The notes under the pieces: model-generated
Database searches by the model: none
Told to the model about the DNA's origin: nothing
The model's input: only the letters and a program-made list of their open reading frames with translations
Source: Megascapheus bottae
Lineage: Eukaryota > Chordata > Mammalia > Rodentia > Geomyidae
Reading direction: 5' to 3'
Length of the DNA: 64,000 bases
Assembly (NCBI GenBank): GCA_024803745.1
Contig: JANJXV010000037.1
Location: 2,169,001 to 2,233,000, forward strand
Shown here: positions 11,185 through 22,885 of the stretch, piece after piece
How the letters are laid out: each line of letters opens with the position of its first letter
Position numbering within the stretch: position 1 is the stretch's first letter
Position numbers and translations under genes: made by a program

Positions 11185-11262
11185 CATCATCTCAACAGAC
11201 TTTTACTGAGTATCTGCTATGTGGCAAGCATGGCCCTAGGTGCTGGGAAAAGGCCTACCAAG
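11185..11262 (-). mobile_element. Probable L2 or MIR 3'-end fragment
   Basis: TTTTACTGAGTATCTGCTAT, GTGGCAAGCATGGCCCTAGG and TGCTGGG form the familiar antisense end of these elements. Confidence 0.6.
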
Positions 11263-11724
11263 GGCTACGGTTGTGGAGGGAGGCAGTCACACCGTGCAAT
11301 TCCATAGTGAACTGGAATTACAGATGGTAGCTCTGAAAAGCTCCGGCAGGGAGGTGGAGCCAGGGAAGTTGGGAAACAGTGACCTGAGGAAAATGCTTGA
11401 CAGACTGTTATGATGAGTCCAGGTGAGCTGGGTAAAAGCACACTGCATTATGGGAGGCTGGAGGGAGAAGCCACAGTGAGAGGAGGGCCAGGACAGACAT
11501 GAGCAGGCGAAGTAGCAGAGGGCAGTCACTGCAGGCGCAGAGGGAGGCCACTACAGGGGCTGTGGCTTGAATCCTACAAACCATGAGAAACCACTAAATG
11601 GATTGGCCTGATACAAGTTGCTGAGTTGTAAGTAACTATTCTTGACTAGATTTTCTTTTCTCCAGATTCCATCTTCAAGCACAGATGGAGAGATGGTCCA
11701 CAGAGACCGTTAAAAGCCATGCTA

Positions 11725-11935
11725 CAGCTGGGTGCTGGTAGCTCCTCTCTGAAATTTCTAACTACTCAGGAGGCTGAGATCTCAAGTCAGCCTGGGAACA
11801 GAAAAAGCTCCAAGACTCTTATCACCAATTAATCTACAGAAAGTTGGAACTGGAGATGTGGCTCAAGCAGTAGCTTTGATGAATAAATCTCAGCAACAGT
11901 GGAAGGCTCTAAGTTCAAGTTCCAGTATCAGTGGG
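11725..11935 (+). mobile_element. Type B SINE
   Basis: GCTGGGTGCTGGTAGCTCC, ACTACTCAGGAGGCTGAGAT and ATGTGGCTCAAGCAGTAG, plus sense, diverged. Confidence 0.75.
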
Positions 11936-13279
11936 TGTGTGCATGCAAGGACACACACATGCACAAATACCCACACAATTGTGACATAGTATGCAGCTAA
12001 CTAACAAGAGAAATACTGCCTAGAAATCCTGTTCTCTACACATGCAAAAAGGCTATGTCTGTAGAAGCCTCTAGAATATTAGATAACAGAAGACCCTGCC
12101 TACATATTAATGTGATCCCCCCAAAAGAGCAGTGTGCGGTGGCTTCCAAGATCCAGGGCTGCTCAGCCCCTGCCTCCAATTCTATTGCAACAGTTTGAAT
12201 TGCTTTCCCTCACTGCAACACACATAGCCTCTCCATTAACTTCTGGTTAATAGTCTTTCCCAAAGTCTATTACCTCTCCTTCATGCGTTCCAGTTGGAGA
12301 ATAAATTTCATGTCTCTCCTTCAGACTGGGTCTTACTCACAAAGACCATTATTTCCTCCAACAGCTGTCCATGTGATCGTGTGGTGAACAGAAACAGAGC
12401 CACAGGAAGGTTCATCTGATATGGTGAGAACAAGGTGAGTTCAGAAATGGGTCATGGGGAGGTGGAGTGGACCTGTGAATGGAAATATATCAAGCCTGGA
12501 GGTGACATAGGAATGGAGCCCAACCACAGCTGCTGGTGGATCTCTGCGAGTACCCCAAACTCCCAGTGAGGCTCTGTTCTCTGCATGAGTGAGGACAGGA
12601 TGGGGACAAGTAACATCATCTAAGAGAACAGAGACAGAAGAGGAAGAAGCACCGAGCTAGAAGACAGAACAATGGCATACACAGGGAGAGAGCGCAAGCC
12701 GGAGGTGAGGGAGGCAACAATTAACAAGCACCTACAGTGGGTAGGCATTGATCAAATATCAAGCCTCCCAACTGGGGTGTCCTTCTTCTTCATGCTTTAC
12801 AAACCAGTAGGGTGACTCAGGACCCAGCCTGTCCTACCAAGAGAAGCCAAGAGGCTATGAGCAGCTCTGGCTGTGGGATAGGGTGGGGGAGAAGGATAGA
12901 GCTTAGGAGAGGAGTGGAGAGCTGTGATTTGGAGATGGACTCCATTCCAAAGCCTTTGTAAACTAGGAGTATACTCAGAAGAGAACTAGGGGAGGGGTCA
13001 GCAGAGCTACAAGAGACAGGAAGAAGTCCAGGTGAAAGATGAATCTTCGGTCTAGTGGAAGACTGTCAGCAGAGGGAGGCAGGGAGGCAAGGCTGCTGGA
13101 AGGGAGGCTGCAGGAGGTGAAAGGAGGGTTTGGGGAAGAGCTGCAGGCTACTAGTGGTGGCCAGTGTTTGAGAGGTTTGACAGGGAAGGAAGGAGGAAAT
13201 GCTCAGGGGAAGTGTGTGGAAATGTGTGTGTTGGGGGGGGAGGCAATCGTGGTTTCATGTTCCTGTTCAGCCACAATTT

Positions 13280-13595
13280 TCCTCTCCTTGTGGTACCAGG
13301 GTGAGAACTCGGGGTCTCACACTTGCAAGGCAGGCACTTGAGCCCTAGTCCTTCACTGACTTAAGTTATGCATTTTTTATTTCTCAAGTAGGGTCTCATG
13401 ATTTTGCTGAGACTGACCTCATATGGAATCCTCCTCCCTACCGCATCCATGCAGTTGGGATCATAGACATGTTCCACCAAGCTCAGCTTGTTTGCTAAAA
13501 TGGGGTCTACATTTTTGCCCAGGCTGGTCTGAAACTCTGGATTACCACCTCCTGAATATGAGGGATTAAAGTTGTGAACCACCACTCACCCAGCT
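13280..13595 (-). mobile_element. ID-like fragment and two B1-like fragments
   Basis: TGGTACCAGGGTGAGAACTC with CTTGCAAGGCAGGCACTTGA (tRNA-like), then two B1-like units, the second with TTTTTGCCCAGGCTGGTCTG. Confidence 0.65.
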
Positions 13596-13621
13596 GTTTT
13601 TGTTTCTGTCCTTTTTAAGAT

Positions 13622-13876
13622 GGAGCTGGGAGTTGGTGACTCATACCTGTAAACCTAGCTACTCAGGAGGCTGAAATCTGAAGATCATGGTTCAAAGCTA
13701 GCCCAGCCAGGAAAGTCCATGAGACTCTTATCTCCAATTAACCACTAGAAAACTGGAAGTGTCACTGTGGCTTGAAGTGATAGAGTGCTAGCCTTGAGTG
13801 AAAAAGCTTAGGGACAGCACCCAGGTGCTGAGGTCAAGTCCCATGGCCGACATAAAAAAAGAAAGAAAGAAAGAAT
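13622..13876 (+). mobile_element. Type B SINE with GAAA tail
   Basis: A full-length plus-sense copy, ending in AAAAAAAGAAAGAAAGAAAG. Confidence 0.88.
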
Positions 13877-14199
13877 GAGACAGGTATGAGAAGTTCATGT
13901 TATTCAAATCTAAAATGGTTGTTCTGGACCACAGACAAAAATGGAACAATATAACAGGTTGTTGGAAGAGGATGGATAGGGAGGAACTTGTTTGGCAAGT
14001 TGCTCACCCATGTGAAAAGCAGGGTGGGCGGGGGAGGGTTGAAACTGATATTTAAGGGAGTAGGAGACAAAAACCTTGATGGAAATGGAGAAGCTGAAAG
14101 TCATGGGGCGAGTGGGCAGAGGGAATGGACGCAGGACCCGGTGACCATCTGAACCTCTACGGGGAGCCTCTTAAACATGTGATGAATACCCAAGCTCCA

Positions 14200-14345
14200 G
14201 CCTTCACTGGTTACCTTCAACTCTGACAGTCCTGAGGAAGAATCTGAATTTCAGAGAAGCAAAGTGACCTGTTGCTCACCATCATACAGAAAGAAAGTTG
14301 TTCTCAAACCTTTTCTCTTCTTCCTGAGCCACCAAGCTCTGCTGA
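14200..14345 (-). mobile_element. Probable MIR fragment
   Basis: GAATTTCAGAGAAGCAAAGT, GACCTGTTGCTCACCATCAT and ACAGAAAGAAAG resemble antisense MIR. Confidence 0.5.
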
Positions 14346-14459
14346 GTACCCACACTCGCAATGCAGATGTCATGGTTGTCACAATTTATTAGTATAGCCT
14401 AGGTTTATCACAGGGTTCTCTGTAAGTATGCATAAATATGTATTAAAAAAAGATATCCC

Positions 14460-14705
14460 AGCCCAGGCGCTGGTGGTTTATGCCTATAAGCCTAGCTACT
14501 CAGGAGGCTGAGATCTGAGGATTGTAGTTCAAAGCCAGTTCAGGCAGGAAAGTCCATGAGATTCCTATATCTCCAAATAACCACCAGAAAAGTGGAAGTG
14601 TCACTGTGGCTCAAAGTGGTAGAGTGCTAGCCTTGCAAAAAAGCTCAGGGACAGCACCCAGGCCCTGAGTTCAAGCCCCATGACTGAAAAAAAAAAAAAA
14701 AAAAA
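14460..14705 (+). mobile_element. Type B SINE
   Basis: Full-length plus-sense copy from CAGGCGCTGGTGGTTTATGC to a poly(A) of about 19. Confidence 0.9.
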
Positions 14706-15504
14706 CCAATCCCAAACAACTCAGTGTGAAAACAAGGATGACTTCCTGGAAAGACTCGGGATGGCATAGATCATTAGAATATGGACAAGTGTTCCTTTGG
14801 GAAGCAGTGTGACTGAAGGGAGGAATAAGGTGTGGATTTATTCCTATTGGAATGAGGGAAGTCTGGTTAAGAGTCCTTAGCCATATGGATAGGAGTGAAT
14901 AGGAACTGAGCACAGGCTGAGTTTGGATTCCAGAGTTCCAACTAATTACAAGAAGATATGGCCTTCTATGTGAATCTCAAAGCAGGTCCAAGAAAACCAG
15001 ACTGAATGGATTCTTTAGCATCTCCGGAATAACAGCAATCTCACTCAATGAAAACCATAATATTCTACCATAACATTTTTCTTAAAGAGCTGATGGTTCA
15101 AGAAATCTGGGAAATTCACAAAAGCAACACTGGGCTATATAACTGTAGTAGGTATGATAAACAGAATAAGAGAACAGAGATGTGCTGGCAAATACACCAG
15201 TGGTTAATCAGCCAGAAATGCTAGTGATCTGAGAGGGATTCTAGAGGATGAGCCCAGGAAGGGCTTTGGGGACACAAGGATGTCATTTTCCCTGCCATTA
15301 CACTGTACCAAAGCTGTCTAGCTCAGTACTTGGCACAGAGCAGAGGCTCAAAACTTAAAAAGGGTGCAAGGGACATTGTACAAGGCAGTCTTATTATGTA
15401 TCCTGTCCCACACAAAAAAGATGGCAGTCACTATAGAGAGAGAGCCTTCGCAGAGTGGATCTTGTGTGCTAAGCATTGTTTCTGTACACTTAAATTCACA
15501 ACCT

Positions 15505-15720
15505 GGAATCAGTGTGAGAGGCTCATGCCTGTAATCCTAATTTCTCAGGAGGTTGGAGATACTGAGAGGATTGTAATTTGAGGCCGGCCTGGGCAGGAAA
15601 GCTTGCCAGACTTCATCACCAAAATAACTTACACCAACACCAGAGCTGTTATGAGTGGCTCAAAGGGTAGAATGTCAGCTTTGGAAAAGATAGGCCCCAC
15701 GTCCACCCCCCCTAGTCCTT
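15505..15720 (+). mobile_element. Type B SINE, diverged
   Basis: GAGGCTCATGCCTGTAATCC in the left arm and GAGTGGCTCAAAGGGTAGAA in the right arm. Confidence 0.7.
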
Positions 15721-16442
15721 CCAAATAACAAAACAAAATGAGAACAACCATTACAACAACCTCAAGAAATAAACATTTCTGTTTTCCATGTTTGATGTTC
15801 ACTGGAGGGCAGGAAGTTATCTAACATGACCAGGAGAAGGTGGTGTCTGTAGTCACTAATTTATACTAGTGTGTTATCCTCTCCAATAGCCTACTTACTT
15901 TGAGTGACCCTCATGCATCAGGAAATCTCATTGGAAGGAATTGTATTGAGTGATTTTTGTTTGGAACTGCATCATCAGAGTCCTGCTTTACTCAGGGGAA
16001 GACATTTCCTGTGAGAAGAGAAATGCCACTTCCCAGGTTTGTTTCCATTCTCGCGTCACTTGACTGTAACGTAAGCTTTTGGGCTGTCATTGTGCAGAAC
16101 ATCTGGACAGTGAGGCTGAGGAGCACCCCCAGTCTAGAGTAGAAAAATGTGGTGTCCCTGGGTTTGGGCAGGTCACTTGCTGGCCTAGAGGCAGACAACA
16201 GCAAGCTGCACATCAGGCCTTAGGTGTATAGCCAGAGTGGGTACAATTCCCAAATCTGTCTTCAATCAGTGTCAGTGACTCAACCATGCTGTTTTGAACT
16301 GATTTGTGCACTTTCCCCGGTTCATAAACTGAGGCTCTGACTCCCAGGTGACTGTGTTTAGAGGCAAGACCTTCAAGAGGAAACCAGGCTAAATGAGGTC
16401 ATAAGGATGGGGCTTTACATCAGATAGGTCAGAAGAGGAAGA

Positions 16443-16665
16443 GAGCTGAGTGCCTGTGGCTCACACCTGCAATTCTAGCTATTCAGGAGGCTGAGATTTT
16501 AGGAATAAGGTTCAAAGCCAGGACAGAGAAATCTGAGAGATGGTTATCTCCAACTAGAGAGCAAAAAGCCAGAAGTGGAGGTGTGGCTCAAGTAGTAGGG
16601 TTCCAGCCTTCAGAAAAAAAGGTAAGGAAGAGAGAAATAGCACCTTGACCTTGGACTTCCAGCAT
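16443..16665 (+). mobile_element. Type B SINE
   Basis: GTGGCTCACACCTGCAATTC and GTGTGGCTCAAGTAGTAGGG, plus sense. Confidence 0.8.
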
Positions 16666-18142
16666 CCAGAATTGTGAGAACATAATCTGTTGCTCAAGTA
16701 ACTGGGTCTATGGAATGAAAGCCAAGTTCACTAACACACTAGCTGGACCTGCTTTCCTGTGAGGTGAGGTTGGTGACAAAGTCCACTCACAACCTATCCT
16801 CTGTCCTCAGTGATATTTGGAGAGAGACCCTATGAAGAGCTGAGCACTGGAGTCTGGTGCCCAGTATGGGCTTGATTTCAATTGCTACTGAAGTTCGTTT
16901 CCTTCTTGGGACTCTGGGATGACAGCTCCAATGTCCAGCAGGATAGGAATGAGGTTAAAAATGAGATATGCACTTCTGATGGAAGAATGCACACCTATTG
17001 GGGACAGGAACACGAGAAGGAAGGTATGCTGGCATAATATCCAAAGTCTTGTGGCTTGTCTTAAACACATAGATACACAAATATTACATTCTAATTCATC
17101 TTGTGCTGACATTCATTGTGTGTGCAATGACCAAGTTGAGTAGAAAACGAAGGATCTGGACAAACTGGGCTAGACAAACTGTGAACGGTCACACAACACA
17201 GCCGTTTTACTTGAGTAAGTCACCCAGATGAGTTCTGAAGTGAGGATGTAGCAGGATTCTTCTTATAACAAGTAAGCAAGTCGATGTGCACTGGAGTGCA
17301 TTTCACCTCAGTCTTTCAACCACTAATTTAGCAAACTCCTTTCCAAATGTCAGGACAGCTGTAAGCAACCCTCCAGGCCTATTGAACAGGGAAAGGAGAC
17401 AAAGCCAGGGAGCAGACAGCACGGTGGAACAGTGCTGAGAAGGAGGTGGAAAGTCAGATACACAGCTCAGACTCTTGAGAATGGTCAGAGCATGCCAGTC
17501 CCATCTGGGGGCTGGCCTCTCCACAAGACCTCTCTGGAGGCTACTGCCTCCATGCCTAGTGAATCACCGTCTCCCTTGTCTATTTCCTGAATGTCTGCAA
17601 GGGCCTCTGGATAGGTATTTGACAACTTGGGGTGCTCCTGGCTTTAGGTGTCCTGCGGGATTGAGAGGGCAGGAGAAGCCCACTTTCCTGGTTCTGTTTT
17701 CCCTCCCGGGTGGGTGGCTGTACTCTGATCTAAGAATCAGTTTGTCAGTGAGAACTACCCCTAAAGAACCATCCCTAAAGTGAAGGTGGATGCTGTATTT
17801 TGTGCTGGGGAGGCTGAACTGTAAATGGGGGTCCCTATAGGAGCACAGAGTGGGTGACCCCTACCCGCTATCCCCTAACTGCGCCTGAGCTCCTGCACAC
17901 AGCATATCCAACAGGCGGATGGGGGACGGAGGGGTGAGACTGGGAGGGAGGGGGAGGAAGTTTCCAGGAATAACACCAACAGCAAGGACTAGCCAGACCA
18001 CGGGCTGGGATCAGCTGGGATCTCTCTGGATCCCGGTGAACCCCAGTCTAGGACACAGCACTCGGCCAACGCGGGCCACTTACTGCCAGTGCTCACCGCC
18101 CCGACCCCATCCTACAGGGCAGCCTCGGAATGGGTTAATTTC

Positions 18143-18341
18143 TTTTTCCAGGCCTGGGGTTTGAACTCTAGGCCGGGGCACTGTCCCTGAACTCGTTTTG
18201 CTCAAGGCTAGCGCTCTACCACTTGAGCCACGGCACCACTTCCGGCTTTTTCGGGTTCTGTGGTACCGAGGAATCGAACCCGGGGCTTCGTGCATGCTAA
18301 ACGAGCTCTCTACCGCGAAGCGGGCCACGTTCCCGGGCCTC
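18143..18341 (-). mobile_element. Type A SINE, CpG-rich, at island edge
   Basis: The dimer reads through CTCAAGGCTAGCGCTCTACC, the second-unit border TTCCGGCTTTTTCGGG, and GGTACCGAGGAATCGAACCC. It keeps about 16 CpGs in 200 bp. Confidence 0.92.
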
Positions 18342-18349
18342 GGTGGCTT

Positions 18350-19190
18350 CGGGAGCCCCTTCCACGCTCACCCAGCCCGCACCGCCCTCGCGCGCGCGCT
18401 CCCAGCCCCGCCTCGCCCGCGCCCGAGGCGGCCGCACGCCGGGCTCCCGGCCCCTCCCAGGCGCACAGTCGGGACTTCACTCGGGGTGTAACCCTGGTTT
18501 TGTCCTTCCTGACGCCGAGAGCCCGGAGGGGCGCACGGTCGTCGGGGATCCGGTCGGCGATCGTTTCTAAAGTTGGGACCCCGAGCCTAGGAAATCTCCA
18601 GGCTCGCGCGCGGCGGCCACTGGGTGGCAGAACCCGAGGGTGGGACACGCGCCCGAGCTGCCGCCCAGGAGGCACCTGTGCGCCGGGCACCCCGTCCTCC
18701 GGCCCGCGCCCCGGCCCGCGCCCGTTCCCGCAGCTCCCCAGCCCCGGCCTCGCCGCCCCCTGTTCATCTCCGACTGGTTCGCCTTGCTCTTCCTTCCCCG
18801 CCCTCCCGGGTAGCGACAAGTGCGGCCGCCCGGACGCTTCTTACCGCGGCCTCGGTCCATGGCGCCGGCCGGTGTCCTGGGCGCGCGGCCGCCGGGGCGC
18901 AGTGGCTCCGGCGCGGCTGGAGGTGGCGGGCGCGCGGCGCACTCTGCGGGGCTCCGAGCGCTCGGCGAGACCCCGCCCCCGGACGGGACGCCCGGCCCGC
19001 GCCCCCGCCCCTGCGCCGCCCCCGGGATGGACCCGGGCACGCCTCGCCCCCTCCGGCCTCGGCCCGCCCGGACTCGGGTCCCGCACTCGCCCAGGCCCCG
19101 CCCCGCTCCCCACGCCTCCCGCGGCGCCCCAGCACCCGAGCCCGGGCGCGCTCGGCTGGGGGTGGGGGCCACGCCCGCCCGCCTTCAGCT
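18350..19190 (-). promoter_or_regulatory. AFAP1L1: AFAP1L1 CpG-island promoter and 5'UTR
   Basis: About 840 bp of very GC-rich, CpG-dense sequence lies around the AFAP1L1 start codon. There is no TATA box; several GC boxes (CCGCCC type) occur near 18970, 19000-19025 and 19095-19105, upstream of the ATG on the gene strand. The transcription start is not visible from sequence. Long open frames on both strands here reflect GC richness, not genes. Confidence 0.85.
18845..18860 (-). CDS. AFAP1L1: AFAP1L1 first coding exon (partial gene)
   Basis: ATG at 18860-18858 opens ATG GAC CGA GGC CGC G, followed at once by a strong donor GTAAGA. The peptide MDRGR plus a split codon matches the remembered start of AFAP1L1 (MDRGQV...) including the split Val. 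The ATG has G at -3 and G at +4. AFAP1L1 is an actin- and cortactin-linked adaptor with two PH domains, found in podosomes. Support comes from the N-terminus, the donor, the CpG island, the strand and the position downstream of ABLIM3. The rest of the gene lies left of position 1. Confidence 0.85.
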
Positions 19191-19758
19191 AGAGATGGGG
19201 CCGCCTCTCAGTCACCCTCGCTGGGACTTCAAGGGAATCCAAACTCGAAACCTGTTTCTTCGAAGCTGCCGGGTTCCCCAGCTTTGGGCTCCATCTTCTC
19301 CATTCTACAGGCATTTCCAAACACTTCCCAGATCGCATCGGGGACCCGAGCTAGGTTGGTCCAGTGTCTACAGTGATATGGAAGAGGCCTGAGGCTGTAA
19401 TAGTAACAAAGATTCGCAGAAAGAAAACCACCCAGGAAAAGGAGAAACATGACTGCTGAAAATAATATATATTTTTTTAAAGTAAAGGACTTCCTGGTGT
19501 AGTAAAATGTTAACAAATGCGAATTCCGAGTGATGAAATCGTGGAAATGAACAGTTCTAGCATGCAAATGCAGTGTAATATTAGTACACCCCTCTCATGA
19601 TAATTATAGGATGTAGACAACATATTACTGTAGCCAGAGCGATCCAGCAATGGGATTTAAGCTTCAAGTTGTATAAAAAAAAGTCAACCCTGTCATCTTG
19701 TTCCCGCATAACTGTGAAAATAGGCTTTATTCATAGGCTACACTAAATGCCTGAATTT

Positions 19759-19965
19759 AATTTTTTTTTTTTTTTTTTTTTGCCAGTCCTGGGTTTGAGC
19801 TCAGGGCCTGAGCACTGTCCTTGGACTTTCTCAAGGCCAGAGCTCTACCACTTGAGCCATAGCACCACTTCCAGCTTTTTTGTATGTATGTGGTACTGAA
19901 GAATCGAACTTGGGTCTTTGTGCATTCTAAGGCAAGTACTCTACCAGTAGGTCAAACTCTCTGTC
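19759..19965 (-). mobile_element. Type A SINE
   Basis: T22 tail, GCCAGTCCTGGGTTTGAGCT and TGGTACTGAAGAATCGAACT, minus sense. Confidence 0.9.
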
Positions 19966-19989
19966 CAGTCCCAGTCCCTCTCTCTTTGT

Positions 19990-20179
19990 GTTTTTTTTGC
20001 TCAAGATTAGTACTTTACCAATTGAGCTACAACTCTACTTCTGTTTTTTTCTTTTTCATGCTTAATTGGAGATAAGGGTCTTGTGGATTAGTTCCTTCCC
20101 AGGCTGACTTTGAATTACAATACTCATATTTCAGCCTCCTGAATAGCTAGGATTATAGGCACGAGACAGAGCCTGGCTG
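19990..20179 (-). mobile_element. Type B SINE
   Basis: TTGCTCAAGATTAGTACTTT, GCTTAATTGGAGATAAGGGT and AGGATTATAGGCACGAGA. Confidence 0.8.
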
Positions 20180-20267
20180 TTTTTCACTTTTGAATGGATG
20201 GACCACTAGTTGAGTAAGAAAACTTTGGCACTGCCCAACACTTTGTACAAAAGCATAAAGCAAGAAA

Positions 20268-20268
<1 letters not shown>

Positions 20269-20310
<42 letters not shown>
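20269..20310. repeat. (TG)n microsatellite
   Basis: About 21 TG units. Confidence 0.97.
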
Positions 20311-20313
<3 letters not shown>

Positions 20314-20451
20314 CATCCTGTACTCATTGCTTTAACTAGCAAGTTGAAATGAACACTGCCTTTGCAAAATCTCAGAGGTTTGTGTGCGGTGTTTGTCTAT
20401 GAGGCCTCTGAGGGGCTGTGGCCCAGTTTAAAAAAAAACAGCAATGAGTAG

Positions 20452-20695
20452 CTGGGCTCCAGTAGTTCATACCTATTATCCTGGCTACTCAGGAGGTTTA
20501 CAGTTCAAAACTAGCCCAGGCAGGAAAGTCCGAGAGTCTCTTATCTCCAGTTAACCACCAGAATAAGTGGAAGTGGCACTGTGGCTCAAAATGGTAGAGC
20601 ACTAGCCTTAAGTGGAACAAGTTCAGGGACAGTGCTGAGGCTCTGAGATTAAGCCTCACGACTGACAAAAAAAAAAAAAAAAAAAAAAAAAAAGA
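20452..20695 (+). mobile_element. Type B SINE with long poly(A)
   Basis: Plus-sense copy with left-arm deletion near 20500 and an A27 tail. Confidence 0.88.
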
Positions 20696-21147
20696 AAAAA
20701 ATGAGCGAGGTGAACTTCTAAAAAAAATTGTAGATGAGTTTTAGTGAACTTATGCAGTAGGCACTCTTGTAACTTCCTCCCTAAGCTGTCTGCTTGCTCT
20801 TCTCTGTTAGGAGAAAATTCACATTTGACCTCAAAGAACTTTGGGCAGGCCAAATGAAATGATGATACAAACCCATTTTAGAAACCATAAATAGCTATTA
20901 AAAATGGGAGTCATTATTATTTTTCAAGTTCTCCTTTGTTAATGCCCACTTTTTCAATTTGAAAGATCATTTCAACGTCTGAAACAGCCAACTAGCCAAT
21001 AACTTATAAATGGACTAAATTCCCAAAGTCCAGTGTTTGAACTATGAACCACTTGAAATCATTAAATTCTGAGGCTAGCCTATTAGTTCTTTCAGGACAT
21101 TTTATTTAAAATGTTATTCTGTTCTTATTTTTGGGGTGGGTGGAGGT

Positions 21148-21369
21148 CAGTTGTTGAGCTTAAACTCTGGGCCAAGGCACTGTCCCTGAGCTCTTCAGCT
21201 CAAGGCTGGAGCTCTATCACTTGGGCCACAGCACCACTTCCAGTTTTCTGGTGGTTAATTGGAGATGTGTCACATGGTCTTTGGTGCCTAGGCTGGCTTT
21301 GAACCACGATCCTCAGATCTTATCCTTCTGAGTAGCTAGGATTACAGGTGTGAGCCACCAGTGCTCAGC
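21148..21369 (-). mobile_element. Type B SINE
   Basis: GAGCTCTTCAGCTCAAGGCT, TGGTGGTTAATTGGAGATGT and GGATTACAGGTGTGAGCCAC. Confidence 0.88.
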
Positions 21370-21461
21370 TTTGTTCTTTTTCTTTTTTGCAGTTCTGAAG
21401 TTCATACTTAGGGCAAGCAAAAGCTCTAATACTGAATTATATCTCCCCCACCCCTTTCTAA

Positions 21462-21617
21462 GGCCAGTACTGGGGCTTGAACTCAGGGCCTCACATTTTT
21501 GCTTTGTTTTTTTGCTTAGCATGATGTTTTACCATTTCAGCCACACCTCCACTTCTTGCCTTTTGTTGGGTAATTGGAGCTAAGTGTCTTAGGACAGCCA
21601 TGAGTTTTACCTAGTTC
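21462..21617 (-). mobile_element. Type B SINE, right part only
   Basis: AGTACTGGGGCTTGAACTCA to GGGTAATTGGAGCTAAGTGT; the left arm is lost where the next element begins. Confidence 0.7.
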
Positions 21618-21684
21618 TAGAGTGCTTGCCTAGCATGCACAAAGACCCAGGTTTGATTCCTCAGTACCCCATACATGGGGGGGG
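21618..21684 (+). mobile_element. Single tRNA-like unit of type A SINE
   Basis: AGAGTGCTTGCCTAGCATGC and CCCAGGTTTGATTCCTCAGT, ending at CCCATACATGGGG without a second unit. Confidence 0.7.
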
Positions 21685-22445
21685 GTCCAAGACTAAAAAC
21701 ATAGAGCTCCCCTGTGACCCAGAAATTCCATACTTGGCATTTAGCTAATCGTCCAGAAATAAGGACATACTAAATCCACTAGCACAACCATGTTCATTGC
21801 AGCACTATTTACCATAGCAAAGATATGGAACCAACCCAGATGCCCCTCAGTTGATGAGTGGATCAACAAGATGTTGTATTTATACACAATGAAATTCTAT
21901 GCTGTTGTCAGAAAAAACGACATTGTCCCATTTGTAAGGAAATGGAAAGATTTACAAAAAATCATATTAAGTGAAGTAAGCCAGACTCAAAGGAACATAG
22001 GCTCAATGGTTTCCCTCATTTATCATAATTAGTAGAAACCTTGGGCTATCCTATCAGAGATTTACAATAGAAAAAACCTAGATACATAAGGCCATACAGT
22101 ATGATGCTAAATGAAAGGACCTCCAGGATATAGAAACAAAAGCCATACAATGAGTTGTCCTTAATGCACTATGTCATCTCTCATCTCTTTTGCTGTCCCT
22201 TGGCTATATCATATTGTTACAGTATTTCACTGTGTTATCTGATATATTGTATATATGCATATTTGGTTATTTGAAATAGGATATGGAAGGGGGAAAACAA
22301 GATGAGGGGCGGGGCTGGGGGGAGGGAAATGGGGACCAAGACATGAGAAAGGGTATCAATGTATGTGAAATAACGCACCTTCTATCTGCTGAATATAATG
22401 TAACCCTTCTATTAATTACAATAAAAATATATGGAGAAAAAAAAG
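21685..22445 (+). mobile_element. L1, 5'-truncated 3' end
   Basis: TTCATTGCAGCACTATTTAC, ATAGCAAAGATATGGAACCA and TGAGTGGATCAACAAGATG are the classic L1 ORF2 end. A G-rich 3'UTR (22290-22330) and A-rich tail follow. The reading frame is broken. Confidence 0.92.
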
Positions 22446-22504
22446 AAAAGAAAAAAACATTTCTGTTAAACTATAAAAAAATAAACGTATTTACCTTAAA
22501 AAAG

Positions 22505-22885
22505 AAAAGTCCAGGACGTTTTATGCCTAGCCCAGCTTTGAATTGCAATCTTCAGATGTTAGTCTCTGAAGTAGCTAAGATCACATTCCCTCACAACCTC
22601 CATTATTTTTTTTTGCAGTCCTGTGGCTTGAGCTCAGGGCCTGAACATTGTCCTGCACTTTCTCAAGGCTAGAGCTCTACCACTTGAACCACAGCATCAC
22701 TTCCAACTTTTTCTATGTATGTGGTACCAAAGAATCAGGTCTTCGTGCCTGCTAGGCAAGCACTCTACCAGTAGGCTAAACTCCTGGCCCCCCCTTTTAT
22801 TATTTATTTGAGAAAGCTCTCATTTGGGATCTTCCTGCTTTTTCCTGAGTGCTGGGATTACAGGTGTGTACCACAATGCCTGGCA
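22505..22885 (-). mobile_element. SINE cluster: type B piece, type A copy, B1-like piece
   Basis: About 22505-22598 is a type B left arm, 22603-22790 a type A copy (GTATGTGGTACCAAAGAATC), and 22795-22885 a B1-like end (GAGTGCTGGGATTACAGGTG). Confidence 0.8.

Larger units (their letters stand above)
1..18844 (-). other. AFAP1L1: AFAP1L1 intron 1 (5' part)
   Basis: No match to AFAP1L1 exon 2 (encoding the remembered LLPELTGLL...DHEYLSDTT) was found on the minus strand, so the stretch is taken as intron. It contains the SINEs, MIRs and microsatellites listed separately. Stretches where I see nothing recognisable: about 3300-4080, 5670-6410, 8270-9000, 9970-10450, 10620-11180, 11950-13270, 14710-15500, 15730-16440 and 16670-18140. 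Confidence 0.75.

Noticed and set aside
16885..17143. Overlapping 74-75 codon frames on both strands
   Set aside because: No similarity to any family I know, no splice context and typical chance length.
1..18844. AFAP1L1 exon 2 or later exons
   Set aside because: I searched the minus strand for the remembered exon 2 coding sequence and found no match, so none is annotated.
18260..19376. Several long open frames on both strands (up to 310 codons) in the CpG island
   Set aside because: They are Arg/Pro/Gly/Ala-rich, overlap each other in all frames, and match no family. GC-rich DNA with few stop codons explains them.
21790..22032. Open frame with FIAALFTIAKIWNQPRCPSV
   Set aside because: It is the end of L1 ORF2 in a truncated copy, not a host gene. 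The mirror frame at 46509-46694 is the same.
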